Source: Hofstenia miamia (lineage: Eukaryota > Xenacoelomorpha > Acoela). From it: a DNA stretch of 64,000 nt. A program made the position numbers and the translations under genes. The notes beneath the pieces were generated by a model. That model was not told where the DNA came from. It did no database searches and saw only the letters and a program-made list of their open reading frames with translations. Positions 26,701 through 40,700 of this stretch are shown piece by piece. The first letter of the stretch is position 1. The number at the start of each line of letters is the position of its first letter. The stretch lies in contig SCFE01000104.1 in NCBI GenBank assembly GCA_004352715.1, forward strand, positions 87,351 through 151,350. Direction: 5' to 3'.

Positions 26701-29700
26701 TTTTGAAAATAATTGCAAAAAAAATAATATAATTGCAATTATTTATTTTTTGTTCTTAAAATAAAAATAATTTATTTTTGGTTCAAAATATATTTCAATA
26801 AATTATTTCCAGTGTCTGGAGTGAAATGGCTTGTTAATCAAAATAAGAATTCAATATTGCATTAAGGATTAAATTTGTGATTATTTTTGTTTGCCACTTT
26901 ATAACTAGGAATGTAAAAAGGAGAATTGTCTTGCTTTTATTGCCGCTCATACAGCAGTATAGAAAATACATGCCAATCGTTTAATCATAGTTTTGCATGC
27001 GTATTTGTCTTTCATATGAAAAGAAATAAAATTTGATTAATAACACTGTGTGACAAAAATATTTTTTTCTTAGTTGTGCACTTTTTTTCATTGTTTCTGG
27101 TCAATTTGATTTGCCAAAAACGAATTTAAGGTCATTTTCACAATAGAAAGCATACTTTACAAGATTAATAAAATGTAATTTATGGTTTTAATAGATGACT
27201 GAATTTAGTAATCGAAAATTATATTATCATGAAGATACCAAACAGCGTCGAATAACTTTTATAATTGTATACAAACTTCTAATTGTATTTGATTTCAATG
27301 TAAGCAGATGTTTAGATTCATCCAGAAGCCATGATACCAAAATATAATCAAAATTGGATCTTTTTCAAACTCTTTTAATTGAGATAATATACATACTCTT
27401 TAGTGTTGAAATAACTAATAAATAAATTGTTTTAATTGGTGTGAATCTTCAGAACTTATGAGTTTGAATTATACTCCCAATGTGTTTTTTCTTCAGGTTT
27501 CCATATGTTCTAGGTATTCCCACACTCATATAAAAATTCTCTTGAATAATGGGTGTAAATTTCCTTTGTTCATTGCTAAACAACCAAGATTTTCAAAAAA
27601 GCATTCTATTGACATTTCAGAAAGTGAAGTTTATTAGACATTCCTGCCAATATCCCATCCTTTCAACATAGTAAGGAAAAGTTCCGCTTGTCTCATGCTA
27701 AATTTACCTTACAAATAATGATTTTAAATCCTTCAGAGAAGGATAATAGAGATTCTGAGAATTTATAAGAGAAAAATCACTATCAGATTGGCTCACTTGT
27801 TCCTTAAAAATTTTGTGTAAGGTAGACATGTGTACTTTAATATCAGGATATTGAATTATTGGTGACAATGCTGTAAGATACAGGTTTACGGGATGAGTTG
27901 ATAGCACGGTAAATGAGAAAACCTCCCTTCATAGACAAAAATAGCAGTAATTATTTTGGTCCCTCGACTTCAACTAAACATAAAGAATAAAAAATGGCAA
28001 AGGCTGTTGATCTTCAACTAGCAAGGAATATATTTCTTGCGTGTCAATATCCAATAACCTGATAAATGCTTAATTACAAAAAATATTTAATATTATTCAG
28101 AATATTATATTTGCCTTACCACTATGTTTGTAAAGGGTGGACTATTAAAAATATAGTATAAAATATATCAAAGAATTCACACATGTGATGCATTTATAAG
28201 AAGCCCCTTTTTTGCAGACATAGCACGTAGCATGGTCGTAATGAAATATGCAAATATCATGAAAGTGCGTCTATAAAATTATTTCTCTATCCTAATTCCC
28301 AATTTTACACATCGTGACAGTGAAACTGAGGTTTAAATTTACTGGCTCATTGCCGCATGTAATCATATATATTAACTAAACTAAGAAATGCTATTTAAGC
28401 ATTCTAAAACTTAAAATACAAATTACTATAAAAGTATGATTTTATGTGTAGAATGACATTCAAAATCGTAATTCTCGACCTAAATTTGTCTGAAATCAGT
28501 GAGAAATATTAGTCAACTGAATTTTATGTCACACAGGATAATTCATTGACAATATCTAAAGCTACGCAAACGTCGGCTAACCTCAGGATGTTTCACTGCC
28601 TGGAAATTTGGAACTGGCTTAAACTGTCTAGATGTTCAAAATTACTGCCTTTAGTGCCTGGAATTTTTTTGTGTCCAATTTATTCTCTTCTGTAAATGTA
28701 TTCTTTCTTTTAGTTGCATCCACTTGTCTTGATTTCATATTTATGTCAATGTTAGGTTCATGCATATTGCCAGTATGGGCCCACGTAACCAAATACTGGT
28801 GGACCACCAGTGGCAGATACGGTGGGGTTTGGCCACCCGTGCACTAGTGGTTCACTGTTGGTTAATTGGTGCGCCACTGGTGGCAAAAATATGATTTAAG
28901 CATTAGAGCAATGTCTCAAATGTAGCAACAGCAAACTTTTATAGTGCTAGAGTTTAAACTAACACAAACCCAACAAGGGGTTGAAGGAAAGCTAGCAAAC
29001 TCACCATTTACATTGAATTTAGATTGACAATGGAAAGTATAAGGAATTTTTTATTATAACCAATAACAACAAGCACACAAAAATGCCCAATTTAGATTTA
29101 ATTTTCAATTTCCAAAGAAATTGCAATTTTTAAACATTATTTTTTTCCAATAATTAAAAATATATATTTTGCCCAATTTTAAGTACTAATGTAGACCTTG
29201 ATTTCAAGGTCCACGAATAATCGTGAATAAATTATTTTGAAATTTCATTCTGCACATATATCTTATAATTTTTGCAAACAGAAAATTGCAAAAAAGCTCT
29301 TCACAATGAATTTTATATGTTTATGAGATCTAGGAGAGCACAATAATGAATACTATTTTACTTGCAAGCATTAGCTCATATATTATTTATGATTAAGACT
29401 AAATCAGATGTCACTAGTGGTCCACTGGTGGCTATGAGTGGCTGCAATTGCTACTACTGCCACTGCTTCCCCACCAGTGGTCCACTGGTGGGAACTGGTG
29501 GCCGCCCCTACCCCACTTACCCCCCCCCTGTGCCCCAGTGGTGGTGGCTAAGGGGGGGGATTGTAATGCCAATTCGGAACAATATCCTATTAGCGCATTT
29601 TCTTAAAATTTATTTTCCTATCAGTCTCGAATTTATTTATTGACTGGAAAATGCTTTAACCCAAATGTTCCCAACCTTTTTCTATAAAGACAATTTAACT

Positions 29701-31675
29701 AAGTGTTTGAATATGTAAATCAACAACTTAAGCATTTTGTTTTCTGTTAGGGTTTTAATTGCTGGGTATCATTTCACCAAATGAAAATGTATACACCCAC
29801 TCGTGCAAAACGTAAGGAATTAATAAATAGAACATTATACATTTTATAAAAATACTTGGGTACAAGGCACATGCCATGTATATCGTCTTTACATGTAGTG
29901 CATTTTTATCAATTCGAAAATTTTTAAGTGTGGCATAACTAATTGGCTTGCCATCAATTACCATCAAATTCTGCTAACTCTGTGTATAAGTCTCTTCTCA
30001 TTTTCTACTGCAAAATTTTATACTATGAGATTGTAAATATGTTGTGATAATGTTCCTAAATTTCAGTTAATCAAAGTTATCACTGGAACAAAAAGTAATG
30101 TTAGGAATAGGTTCCTGATTAACAGTTGAAATTGGAGTAACAACTAAATTGTCTAGCCATTTTGTTAGCACAGCTTGATATCACGAACTACTATATAGAT
30201 GTTTCCACGTGGCTTCCTTCATCACATTCAAAACATCTAAAAATTAGTTTTTTTCCAATTCTGTCATTTTGCTCTATTCCCAATAAACATATTTCTTGAA
30301 GTCAGCCTATTAAAAGCACGGAGTTTTAGAAATAATTGTCTGCCACAAGATTCTGTTTAAATTTACCATCTTCCTATAGAAGATTGTCATAATAACCAGG
30401 AGGCGCTAGGGGTAGTACATTATAACTTTTTTAGGAAACATATACAGTACCGGACATAAATATGGAGACACCATCAAATAACTTGCATGTATTGGAAAAT
30501 TGAGATGTACATGCTTCACCCAACTTTACTTTACTAATCAATGGTTTTCCATGGCTCTTAGATACTCTGCACAAAGTTAGCTCGATTGTGTGAGGATTGT
30601 TACAAAAGCTTTAAGTAATAATTGTTTTTGACATTGGTTAAAGGGTGACATAAATATGGAGACATTCAAAACAAAATGTTTAAAATAGTTCTTGGCTTCA
30701 TAATACAATTGCGGTGACAACAAAAAATGATATACAGTAAATTTCTGACAAATACATGACATAATAAAAACATTATTGAAAGCGTGTGGCTTCACCCTTT
30801 GATTCCATGACTTCTTGGATGCGAACAGGTATAGAATTGGACAAGTTCTTTATAAATTGCAAGGGAATTGCATTGAACTCTTCTATGCATGCTGATCTAA
30901 GCTCTTCCACGTTCTTACATTGACGTTGGTGAACTCCAAGTTTAAGCTCAACCCAGCACTGCTCGATGATGTTGAGATCTGGACTCTGAGCAGGCCAATC
31001 AGGTAACAGCGATATTGCAACATCCTTCACCGTTTTTGAACGGTGACATGGAGCTTCAACCTGCTGCAAAAAACTCTGTCCTGAAGTTGTGGCAGTAGAA
31101 TATTGGCCAAAATTTTGCAATAATTGGCGCTATTCAATTTCTAGTACTCTGCGACCGTTGCTCCAAATAGCCTCCACACCATAACTGACTTACCTTCGAA
31201 TTTCACGGTTTTTGTGGTGAACCGTGACTGGTATCTAGCTGTAGATCTAGGGGTCTTCGTACGAATGATCTCCATGATTGCTGCAGCTCAATTCTGCATT
31301 CGTCACTGAATACGACTCTATTCCAATCATCAGAGTCTTGTAATTGCATCCTGTGGCAACAAGAGAGCCGATTCTCCCTCTGTTTCTTGTTGATAAAAGG
31401 CTTTCGTGCGGCAATCAGACCATTCAGACCATTTCTGCAAATGATCCTACGAATATTGGTTGAAAATTTATAATTAGTATAGTATGGTTAATATATTGTC
31501 TACTTAACATTTGTGCAAACATTCCATTTCTTGTATTTCTTCTAATCGCTCAATATTTTGCCCAAAATTTGTTATTTGCTTCGAAATATTCCAGAAATTT
31601 CTTGAATCTGTGATGGTTCTTAAAATCAGTTTAAACTGCCATAACTTACGCACTAAAAGCAGTATTCAAACTCGG

Positions 31676-31707
<32 letters not shown>

Positions 31708-34700
31708 NNNNNNNNNNNNNNNNNNNNNNNNNNNNNNNNNNNNNNNNNNNNNNNNNNNNNNNNNNNNNNNNNNNNNNNNNNNNNNNNNNNNNNNNNNNNN
31801 NNNNNNNNNNNNNNNNNNNNNNNNNNNNNNNNNNNNNNNNNNNNNNNNNNNNNNTGTTGTTGTGTTGTTGTTGTTGTTGTTGTTGAAAGCACCCTAAGAT
31901 AGAGGGTTGTCTTTTATTCATTTAGTTTTTTATATCCCACGAGATCGTGACTCCCCTGTAGGTGAAGTTTGCGCGAAATCTCCATTCCCAACATTTAGCG
32001 AACAGTTATCTCTAACTTTGTGTTCGACATTGGTAGTCCATCTAAAGAAAGAGAAATAGCTGGTTTCTTGAAATTTTGAAATTTGGAAAGATTTGTTTGA
32101 AAATATGCAAAAGGTGTTTTGTATCTTTGAAATTACGTATCTAATTTATCATGTATCTCTTCTATGAACTTGGCTATGCTAATAGACTCTAAAAGGAAAG
32201 TCTATCTACAAGTAAATCTTGTCCTTCATTACAAGTATGCCGATGAAATACTAATGCAGAATTTGTGATTTTATTACAGGAAAATATTTTGACGTAAGGT
32301 TTTCAAGTTTGTATAATACATGTTTCAATAATCATTTAAAAAGCGTGTAATTTATTTAAAAATCACTGGTTAAATATTGATTCCAGAATTATTACTAACA
32401 ATGCGCGACACCATCGAGGGTATTTTGCTTATTTTGAAACTAAATTTGATTCGCTAAAGGGCTATAATTTTGACCAATAATAAAACTCGTTCCGAACTTT
32501 CTGATGATGTATTAGATTCTTCATTTGTCAAATTGATGGCTCCTACACAGCCCCAAATGTTTTTTGGAGTAGAAATGGATGGAATATTCCAAAAAAACAA
32601 TAAATTGAATTATTACAACATCTAAATGTCAAATGATGGAAAAACTAATACAACTTCTATGTTAAAATATAACTAAAAATGTAAGCAAAATTATTTTAAT
32701 TTTAAAATATGCAAATATAATATATATCCACGAGAGTAGAAGAGGATTAAATAATCCATGTAAGTCAACAGACCGTTAAAAACACCGACTTATGCACTCT
32801 AGGCCCATTTTGTATTGAAACGGCAATGTGGCCATAACTTCGTCAAATTGATTGCGGAAAAAACGTATGAGGGCTCAAAATAATCTTTATCGATTAATCT
32901 ATGCGTTTTTATACTTGAAATACCCTAGTTTTTTTCTAGCCTCGTTGGTGTCTCGAACTGTAACAAACCTCATAATTTGTGATTTTGGAATAAAAATTGT
33001 ACAAAAAGACACCTAGAACTAGAAATCTACAGTAAATGTTTTAGTGATTTTTGGTTTTATTTCCAAATATTTGAATTACAAAATAAAATTTTGACGTATT
33101 TTTGTAATAAATTTCGAGTTTTGTGCAATATATCGAAAAGGGTGTAATTTCCCATTTTTAGAAGTATAAAGTTCTGCCATGACGTTATGTAAATATAAGG
33201 TTAGAGAAAAGTACTACCTCTAAGTTGTACCTATGCACCAGTATGATATTCCCCGACCTATTTTTTTTCCAACGAACATATCAAGCATGGTAAGAAATTT
33301 TCCAGTTTTCGGTTAAAACATCATTGTTCGGGACTACTATATGTAGCCATTACCTACTAAATATTTAGTTAGCGGAAATGTTAGTCTGATCTACTCGTTC
33401 TGTAGTACCTCATCAAATTTTGAACCTAGGAAAGGAATGATTAACTTTTCGGACAATCAAATTTACAAGTAAAAGTGACCCCGTGTTTAGGGTTTTGTAC
33501 TGCATTTCAGCAAACACAATATAATAATGTTCCATTCTTTTGACTGCTTCAATAACATTGAATTTTCTCTAACAAAAATGGTTTTTGAATACATATAGAT
33601 ACTATAATGATTTACAAAATATTAAGTAGTCTGATTTGAGCGATTTTCAACTATTTTTCAATTGTAGCAATTGCACATTCCTCATTATTTTTGGCATCAA
33701 CTGAACAAAATGAGTCCTTTGCAGATATAGTCTGCGTAAGCTAAACATGTTTCTGTACATTTCAGTATGTTGAAAAGCGTTATTCACGTAATTCAAAATG
33801 GAAAACTGTTTATGGTTATGTATGCTTGATAAAGAATGTTTTCCTCATGGGCAAAATTTCTGTCCGTAACAGGCTGGAAATTTAAAATTTAAAATGTGTG
33901 GACAGCATATTACTGCCTGGAAATATGTCTGAGTTCGGCCTGAAACTGCCTTGACTTCCTAGAAAATTGATAAGTTGAAAGCACGGACACCCTCAGTCTA
34001 GAAATGCTAATCAGTATTCACATGCTCTAAGTTATACACATTTCGCTGCCATCAAGAAATTCCATAGTACATACTAAACGTAATAAATTCATGAAATATT
34101 AGGGCAATATACAAAATATAACCCATTAAAGTTTTAGTTTAGAAAAATTACTTGGAATATTTAAATTAATTAAAGTGCATTTATGATTAATCCAATCTAG
34201 CAAAAGCGTAAGAGTAAAACTTCTTGTTCAAACTAGATATTTTAGGCAATTTGCACAGGATGGCTGCGAATTAGTTGCAGAAGTAAATGGCATTGTTACT
34301 TGTGAATGTGATCATTTGACTAATTTTGCAATATTAATGTCCAGAAACCCAAATGAAGTAAGAATTTAAGTAAATACCTTATTGATGATACAGCTGTGGC
34401 CAAAATAGTAGAGCACCTATTAATTTTTTGGAAATATTAATCATATTTGCAATTAAAAGCCGTATACTAGTGCCTTAAGCTCTATTATTCAAATTCATTT
34501 TTTGCACCAGCGTTCCTATTTGTTAAAAGGTACTATATGGATTGCAAATCATTAATTCTGGCCAGATAAGCAAAAGTTTTATTAATTCTTTATTCTATAG
34601 GCTGTAACGCAATTACTGTTTATTTTTGTGAAGAATGGGTAGAAACTGTGATTGATCTTAGCATGTTTAAACACAGTCCGATTGAAGCATATTGGTGTGT

Positions 34701-37700
34701 TGGTTATTCACAAGTAAAAATTGCAATTATTTTGAAAATTTTTTCCAATGCTGTACAAAACTCTCTACACAATGAGCGTGATTGTAGAACGAATTGAGGT
34801 TCATCTTATAAATCAACATCTGCAGATGATCGAGCAATGAAATTGATTGTCAATTAACAGAAAGGTTATCCTACTAAGTATTGAGTAAATTTTGATTTTA
34901 TGATTGTCATTTTGCTTTAATAATGTATTAAGTGTGCTAAGAGTAATAAATTGTTATCGTCATTCTTATATCACAAATTTCATGCAAATACTGTGGGTTC
35001 TCTATTATTTTGGCCACAGCTATATATATATATATATATATATANNNNNNNNNNNNNNNNNNNNNNNNNNNNNNNNNNNNNNNNNNNNNNNNNNNNNNNN
35101 NNNNNNNNNNNNNNNNNNNNNNNNNNNNNNNNNNNNNNNNNNNNNNNNNNNNNNNNNNNNNNNNNNNNNNNNNNNNNNNNNNNNNNNNNNNNNNNNNNNN
35201 NNNNNNNNNNNNNNNNNNNNNNNNNNNNNNNNNNNNNNNNNNNNNNNNNNNNNNNNNNNNNNNNNNNNNNNNNNNNNNNNNNNNNNNNNNNNNNNNNNNN
35301 NNNNNNNNNNNNNNNNNNNNNNNNNNNNNNNNNNNNNNNNNNNNNNNNNNNNNNNNNNNNNNNNNNNNNNNNNNNNNNNNNNNNNNNNNNNNNNNNNNNN
35401 NNNNNNNNNNNNNNNNNNNNNNNNNNNNNNNNNNNNNNNNNNNNNNNNNNNNNNNNNNNNNNNNNNNNNNNNNNNNNNNNNNNNNNNNNNNNNNNNNNNN
35501 NNNNNNNNNNNNNNNNNNNNNNNNNNNNNNNNNNNNNNNNNNNNNNNNNNNNNNNNNNNNNNNNNNNNNNNNNNNNNNNNNNNNNNNNNNNNNNNNNNNN
35601 NNNNNNNNNNNNNNNNNNNNNNNNNNNNNNNNNNNNNNNNNNNNNNNNNNNNNNNNNNNNNNNNNNNNNNNNNNNNNNNNNNNNNNNNNNNNNNNNNNNN
35701 NNNNNNNNNNNNNNNNNNNNNNNNNNNNNNNNNNNNNNNNNNNNNNNNNNNNNNNNNNNNNNNNNNNNNNNNNNNNNNNNNNNNNNNNNNNNNNNNNNNN
35801 NNNNNNNNNNNNNNNNNNNNNNNNNNNNNNNNNNNNNNNNNNNNNNNNNNNNNNNNNNNNNNNNNNNNNNNNNNNNNNNNNNNNNNNNNNNNNNNNNNNN
35901 NNNNNNNNNNNNNNNNNNNNNNNNNNNNNNNNNNNNNNNNNNNNNNNNNNNNNNNNNNNNNNNNNNNNNNNNNNNNNNNNNNNNNNNNNNNNNNNNNNNN
36001 NNNNNNNNNNNNNNNNNNNNNNNNNNNNNNNNNNNNNNNNNNNNTATTGCAATAACATCATAATGAAATTTTGCGGCAATAACTTTTTTGCAATGTAGCT
36101 CAAGTAAAAAAAGTGGCGATATTATAAACACATTTTTAATAACAAACGAACGGCAAATAGAGGCTTATAAATTATATTTGAAAATATAATTGTCTCAGCT
36201 TGTAACCTGGTGACAAATTTATTTGCAAGTTTGCCATGCAAAGCGAGCATAACTTGAATATTATAATTGATAAAAAATTCTTTTATCGATTTTGAAGTAT
36301 GAGGGATTGCTCCATCTTGTTCTAAGGGCCATGAATCGGGAGATAAGCAGGTTGCGTATGGTACAAATTCCTCGAGTATTTGGCAATATTTTGAACTATT
36401 AATGATAGTTAAATTTTGAAGTGGCCCCTTTTTTTACTTGGGCTATATATTATTTTGTTTAATATTGACGAAAATTAAAGTGATGTCGTGGGACTGCATG
36501 GGAACATGGAACCAAAATATTTCATGGAACTGGGATGGGACTAAATTCTTTTCGACCAATAGTATTCTAGTTACGAGATTTGTCTATAGTCTTTATTTTT
36601 ATTGTAATTGCCCAACATGAAAAAATATGATGAATTTTTTAGCGAATCCAAAAAACCTCTAGGTTGTATTTTTTGGACGACTATCCTGTTAATATTTTTT
36701 TATAATAATTATTAAATAAATGGACGTTAAGTGCAAAGTCCATGGTCAGTAGAGTAGATTGCAATACCTGTTGTTCTCGAAATAAACCTCAATTTTATGA
36801 GCTCTGTGAGTACTGGACATTTGAGTCGAGTTCGAGTACTCGAACTCGCTTCGAGGTCCAAAAACTCAACTAGACATTTCGAGTACTCGAAACCAAATCT
36901 ATATTTTCTTCAATTTCATCTATTTTCTTCAATTTCTGTCTATAATGTCGGAAAATCCAACAAATTTTTAGATTTACCTCAAATTGTAAACTATCAGGTT
37001 TGGCTTTTCATATTTAGTTTAGCGTGTTGTATCTCTGCGGTACAGGGGTATCAGTTATATGCAGCTTAGCATAACGAGAATAATAAGTCCAAATATAATT
37101 GTAACTCGAATAGTTAGGGTTCCAACTCGACTCAAGCCTAAGGGTGCATTCACACAGAAAGCTTGTGATATAGCGCTTGTATTGTTAACACATGTTTTAA
37201 GATAGTTGAATTCACACAGAAAGCGAGCTTGCGCTTGTGATAGATTTCTAGCAATGTATTAATACGAGAGTGTTCACACAGAACGCGAGCTTTTAATTGC
37301 TATTAGGAAATATTCAATAATATTCTCTACACATTGTTATATTTTATTGCATTTGAGCGAATCAAAGTGGATAATTTTTAATATGTAAACATTATTACAA
37401 TTTAATTGATCTTTATGTAAATAACTAACTGAAAATCATTTGATACAATGGAATCTATGCGATTAGACAGCCTATTAAATTCTTCATTTAAATTACGCCA
37501 CAGGAGACGTTTCAAGCGCAGATTCTGGGTACATGAAATATTTTTAAAACGGGAATCTTTAAGTGAATATCACAGACTCTTTAAAGAAATAGAAAATGAC
37601 CCTGAAAAGTTGTTTTCATATATTCGAATGACGAAAAGTACATTTATGAAAATTCTAAATTTATTAGAACAAAGTATGACTNNNNNNNNNNNNNNNNNNN

Positions 37701-40700
37701 NNNNNNNNNNNNNNNNNNNNNNNNNNNNNNNNNNNNNNNNNNNNNNNNNNNNNNNNNNNNNNNNNNNNNNNNNNNNNNNNNNNNNNNNNNNNNNNNNNNN
37801 NNNNNNNNNNNNNNNNNNNNNNNNNNNNNNNNNNNNNNNNNNNNNNNNNNNNNNNNNNNNNNNNNNNNNNNNNNNNNNNNNNNNNNNNNNNNNNNNNNNN
37901 NNNNNNNNNNNNNNNNNNNNNNNNNNNNNNNNNNNNNNNNNNNNNNNNNNNNNNNNNNNGAGATGTCATCGTCAAAAATATTTAGCATGTTTAAAATCAA
38001 ATTTACAATCTTTTACAATCGCGCACTCGCGCGCTTTCTGTGTGAATAGAACTATCTTTAAACATGTGTTAGAAAATATCGCTCGCGCTAGGCTTTAATT
38101 GGGATTGCGATAAATCTTTCTGTGTGAATGCTCTCTCAGTAACTCAACTGTTTAAATCTCTAGCAAGCCCAAGCAAGCACAATCGCGCTGTGTGAACACC
38201 CTGGCTTTAATACATTGCTAGAAAATATCGCAAGCACAATCGCGCTGTGTGAACACTCTGGCTTTAATACATTGCTAGAAAATATCGCAATCTCTCTGTG
38301 TGAATACCCGAGAATTAAGCTAGCGCAAGCTTGCTTTCTGTGTGAACGCCAAAAGCTCGCACTAGCAAGCACAATCTTTCTGTGTGAATGCACCCTAAGA
38401 AAGTTAACTCACAATAAGTGCCTAAAATAATCAAATTTATGCGGATGTGTTTTATAGAAATTTAAATATTTTCTATAAACAGCATGTAGTTTTAAAAACA
38501 AATTCGCTGGCCTTGCATTATAGACTACGAAATGCCTGTTTGTAAAATTATTGTTGATTTCTGCTGAATCTTGCTTCAGACATTCCCTAACTGAAATTAT
38601 AATTTAGGAGGAGCCTTCTTCATTGTATGGGAAGTTTTTAACATACATTTCTATTGTTGGATGCTCACTTTCTGTAGTGTGTCTTATTCTGACAATCTTA
38701 GCTTACGTATTCTTTGAAAAAATAGTGGAAAGAACGAAGAGCTTTATCATTATAAACATATGTATTGCGCTTTTATTAGCTTCTACGTTGTTCACATTGA
38801 GTTTCTTTGAAATATTTACGGTAAGATTTTTGTAAACTCATTCTATTCTCTTTAAATAATATGTGGTTGTAAATATATAGGAGAAGCATGCCTCTTGATT
38901 CTTTAATTAATAACTATTTGCAAACATGAGATTCACACAATTGACAAGAAATTATTTGATTCGATAATCAGCAAAGCCCATTTGAATATTAAAAGAATCA
39001 ACTTCATATGACTTTAAGCTAAATTAGTTTTAATGTGCATTGTGACAATATCAAGTATTTTTAAACCAGGTTTTTTAAATGTAAACGGCAAGGAATAATC
39101 AAAATAAAAGGCGAATTTGAATTTATTTAAACTGATATTGTACAGGTACATCCATCCTCTTCTCGATAAATATTGGATTAACATCCGTAAAAAGGAAGTT
39201 GTTTGCAATTATTACTTCACAATCACATTATTGAGCACATGAAGCAAGGCAAGATCACGCTATATAGCAGCAAATGAATGCTGGACTAATGTGTTTAATG
39301 CCTACTAAGAGCACCTTTTTCACATTTGGAATAGGTATTGACAGCATTATTCACCCTATGACATGCCAAGCTCATTACCAACTAAAGGTAAAAACACCAC
39401 TTGATACGGAGTAGAACAGCTTTCAATCCAGTTTCAAAAAGGAGAACAAGAGCTTGCAAAAAGACAAAACATTGCGAAAGAAATTTTATGTGTGCAGAAT
39501 AATTTATTCTACTTGTATATATTGATGATAAGCTGAAAGCTGCACGATATTCTAGCGAAATTCTGCAACTGCATGTTCAAATTATGCAAAATAATTGTGG
39601 ACTTTTTCACCAAGAAAACTTCAGAATGCGAACAGCTGAGATAAAAACCGTAATATTAAATACAATTTATTATTGCTGTTATTTAATGGATCTCGAAAAC
39701 TTCATATATATAAAATTTTTTGAGATAATGAAAAGAACGCAATCAGATAGTTTCTTTTAATTTTTAAAGATTAGACAAAGATTTCCAAGCCACAACTCTT
39801 CGTTTACGAATGATGTAAATTCTTTGCGTGGGGATCCAAGTAGAGATGCGTTGCAAAGGAAATATCAGTTGTTGTAGCGGTTTTTGCATCAAGATTTCTT
39901 ACCCATTATCTGCAACATTTGCTTAGCTTTATTCATAGCCATTATCTTCAGGGTTGCCGTGGGTATGTGTAAACATGCCGTGGAGGGTATGGGCTTCAAA
40001 TTTCTCCATGGGAAACCCGCAGAAAAAACCCTTCTTAGAAGGGGCCTCATAGTATTTTTTGTCACGGACCCCACGCATCCTCTCATTTGTAAAGTACATT
40101 ATCTAACTTATATGACTTACGCTGATTCGAACATCAATTTCTGCAAAATCACAGTTTATAAATGAGATGTAAGTAGTAATGAAGTTTGGGTTCAATTGCC
40201 AACTTACATAAAATATTTCCTACAATATTGTAAACGAATGATGATTGTTACTCAGTCAGTCAACATCAAACACTCGAAATTAATTAATAATTTTGAACCA
40301 GCTCTGTTTATTTTCATCACTCATCAACTCAATCGATCAGCTTCTTACAATCAAATATTTCCAGTTAATTTGAGATTAACCACTTAATTTGATGTTGTGT
40401 TTTCAATAAGAGTTTATTTATTATCTCCATATGTGTACACTTGGTGAAACGCAGCAAGACAGCGGTGGTTTAGCTGATGGCAACGCTCATCTCTTCTTTT
40501 GCGAATCCAGACCATTATCGATTTTTGAGCGTTCGTCATAAACTTCTTCCACCTTATGGAGGTGGTGTCGTCTGCAGTATAGACAAAGACTGAATTGTTT
40601 TAATTTCCACTTCGCCGTCCCCCACTGCGAACAGCCTCCAAAGTCTCTCCCTACACTTTCAACTTTCTGGCCACTGCTATTGGAAAATAATTTTACTGAC

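Larger units (their letters stand above)
25044..26818 (+). mobile_element. hAT transposon, internally deleted, perfect 8-bp target duplication
   Basis: Terminal inverted repeats CAGACACTGGAAATAA (25044) and TTATTTCCAGTGTCTG (ends 26818), flanked on both sides by GAGTGAAA (25036-25043 and 26819-26826). 1775 bp. The inside keeps the start of a BED-finger transposase (about 25420-25500) and the C-terminal dimerisation domain (about 26465-26655), but most of the catalytic region is gone or scrambled. Confidence 0.9.
37142..38395 (+). mobile_element. PIF/Harbinger transposon, probably internally deleted
   Basis: Terminal repeats GGGTGCATTCACACAGAAAG (37142) and CTTTCTGTGTGAATGCACCC (ends 38395), each flanked by TAA (37139-37141, 38396-38398), the 3-bp duplication of Harbinger elements. 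Subterminal regions hold many TTCACACAG / CTGTGTGAA motifs. The inside encodes a transposase start at 37448, broken by a gap. The element is about 1.25 kb if the gap length is real, too short for a whole transposase plus ends. Confidence 0.88.

Noticed and set aside
34904-36131. Very long open frames across the gap at 35045-36044 on both strands
   Set aside because: They consist of Ns and TA repeats read as Tyr-Ile; no real coding sequence.
37960-38098. Continuation of the Harbinger transposase after the gap
   Set aside because: The frame stays open but the sequence is subterminal CTGTGTGAA repeat and shows no DDE-domain residues.
38215-38430. Plus-strand frame with a repeated NTLLENIA-type peptide
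   Set aside because: It is a translation of the Harbinger subterminal DNA repeats, not a protein gene.
39884-40165. 93-codon frame with a hydrophobic start, tested as the missing TM3 exon
   Set aside because: Lacks the TM3 pattern, proper acceptor/donor and required length phase; the second half is GC-rich repeat-like.
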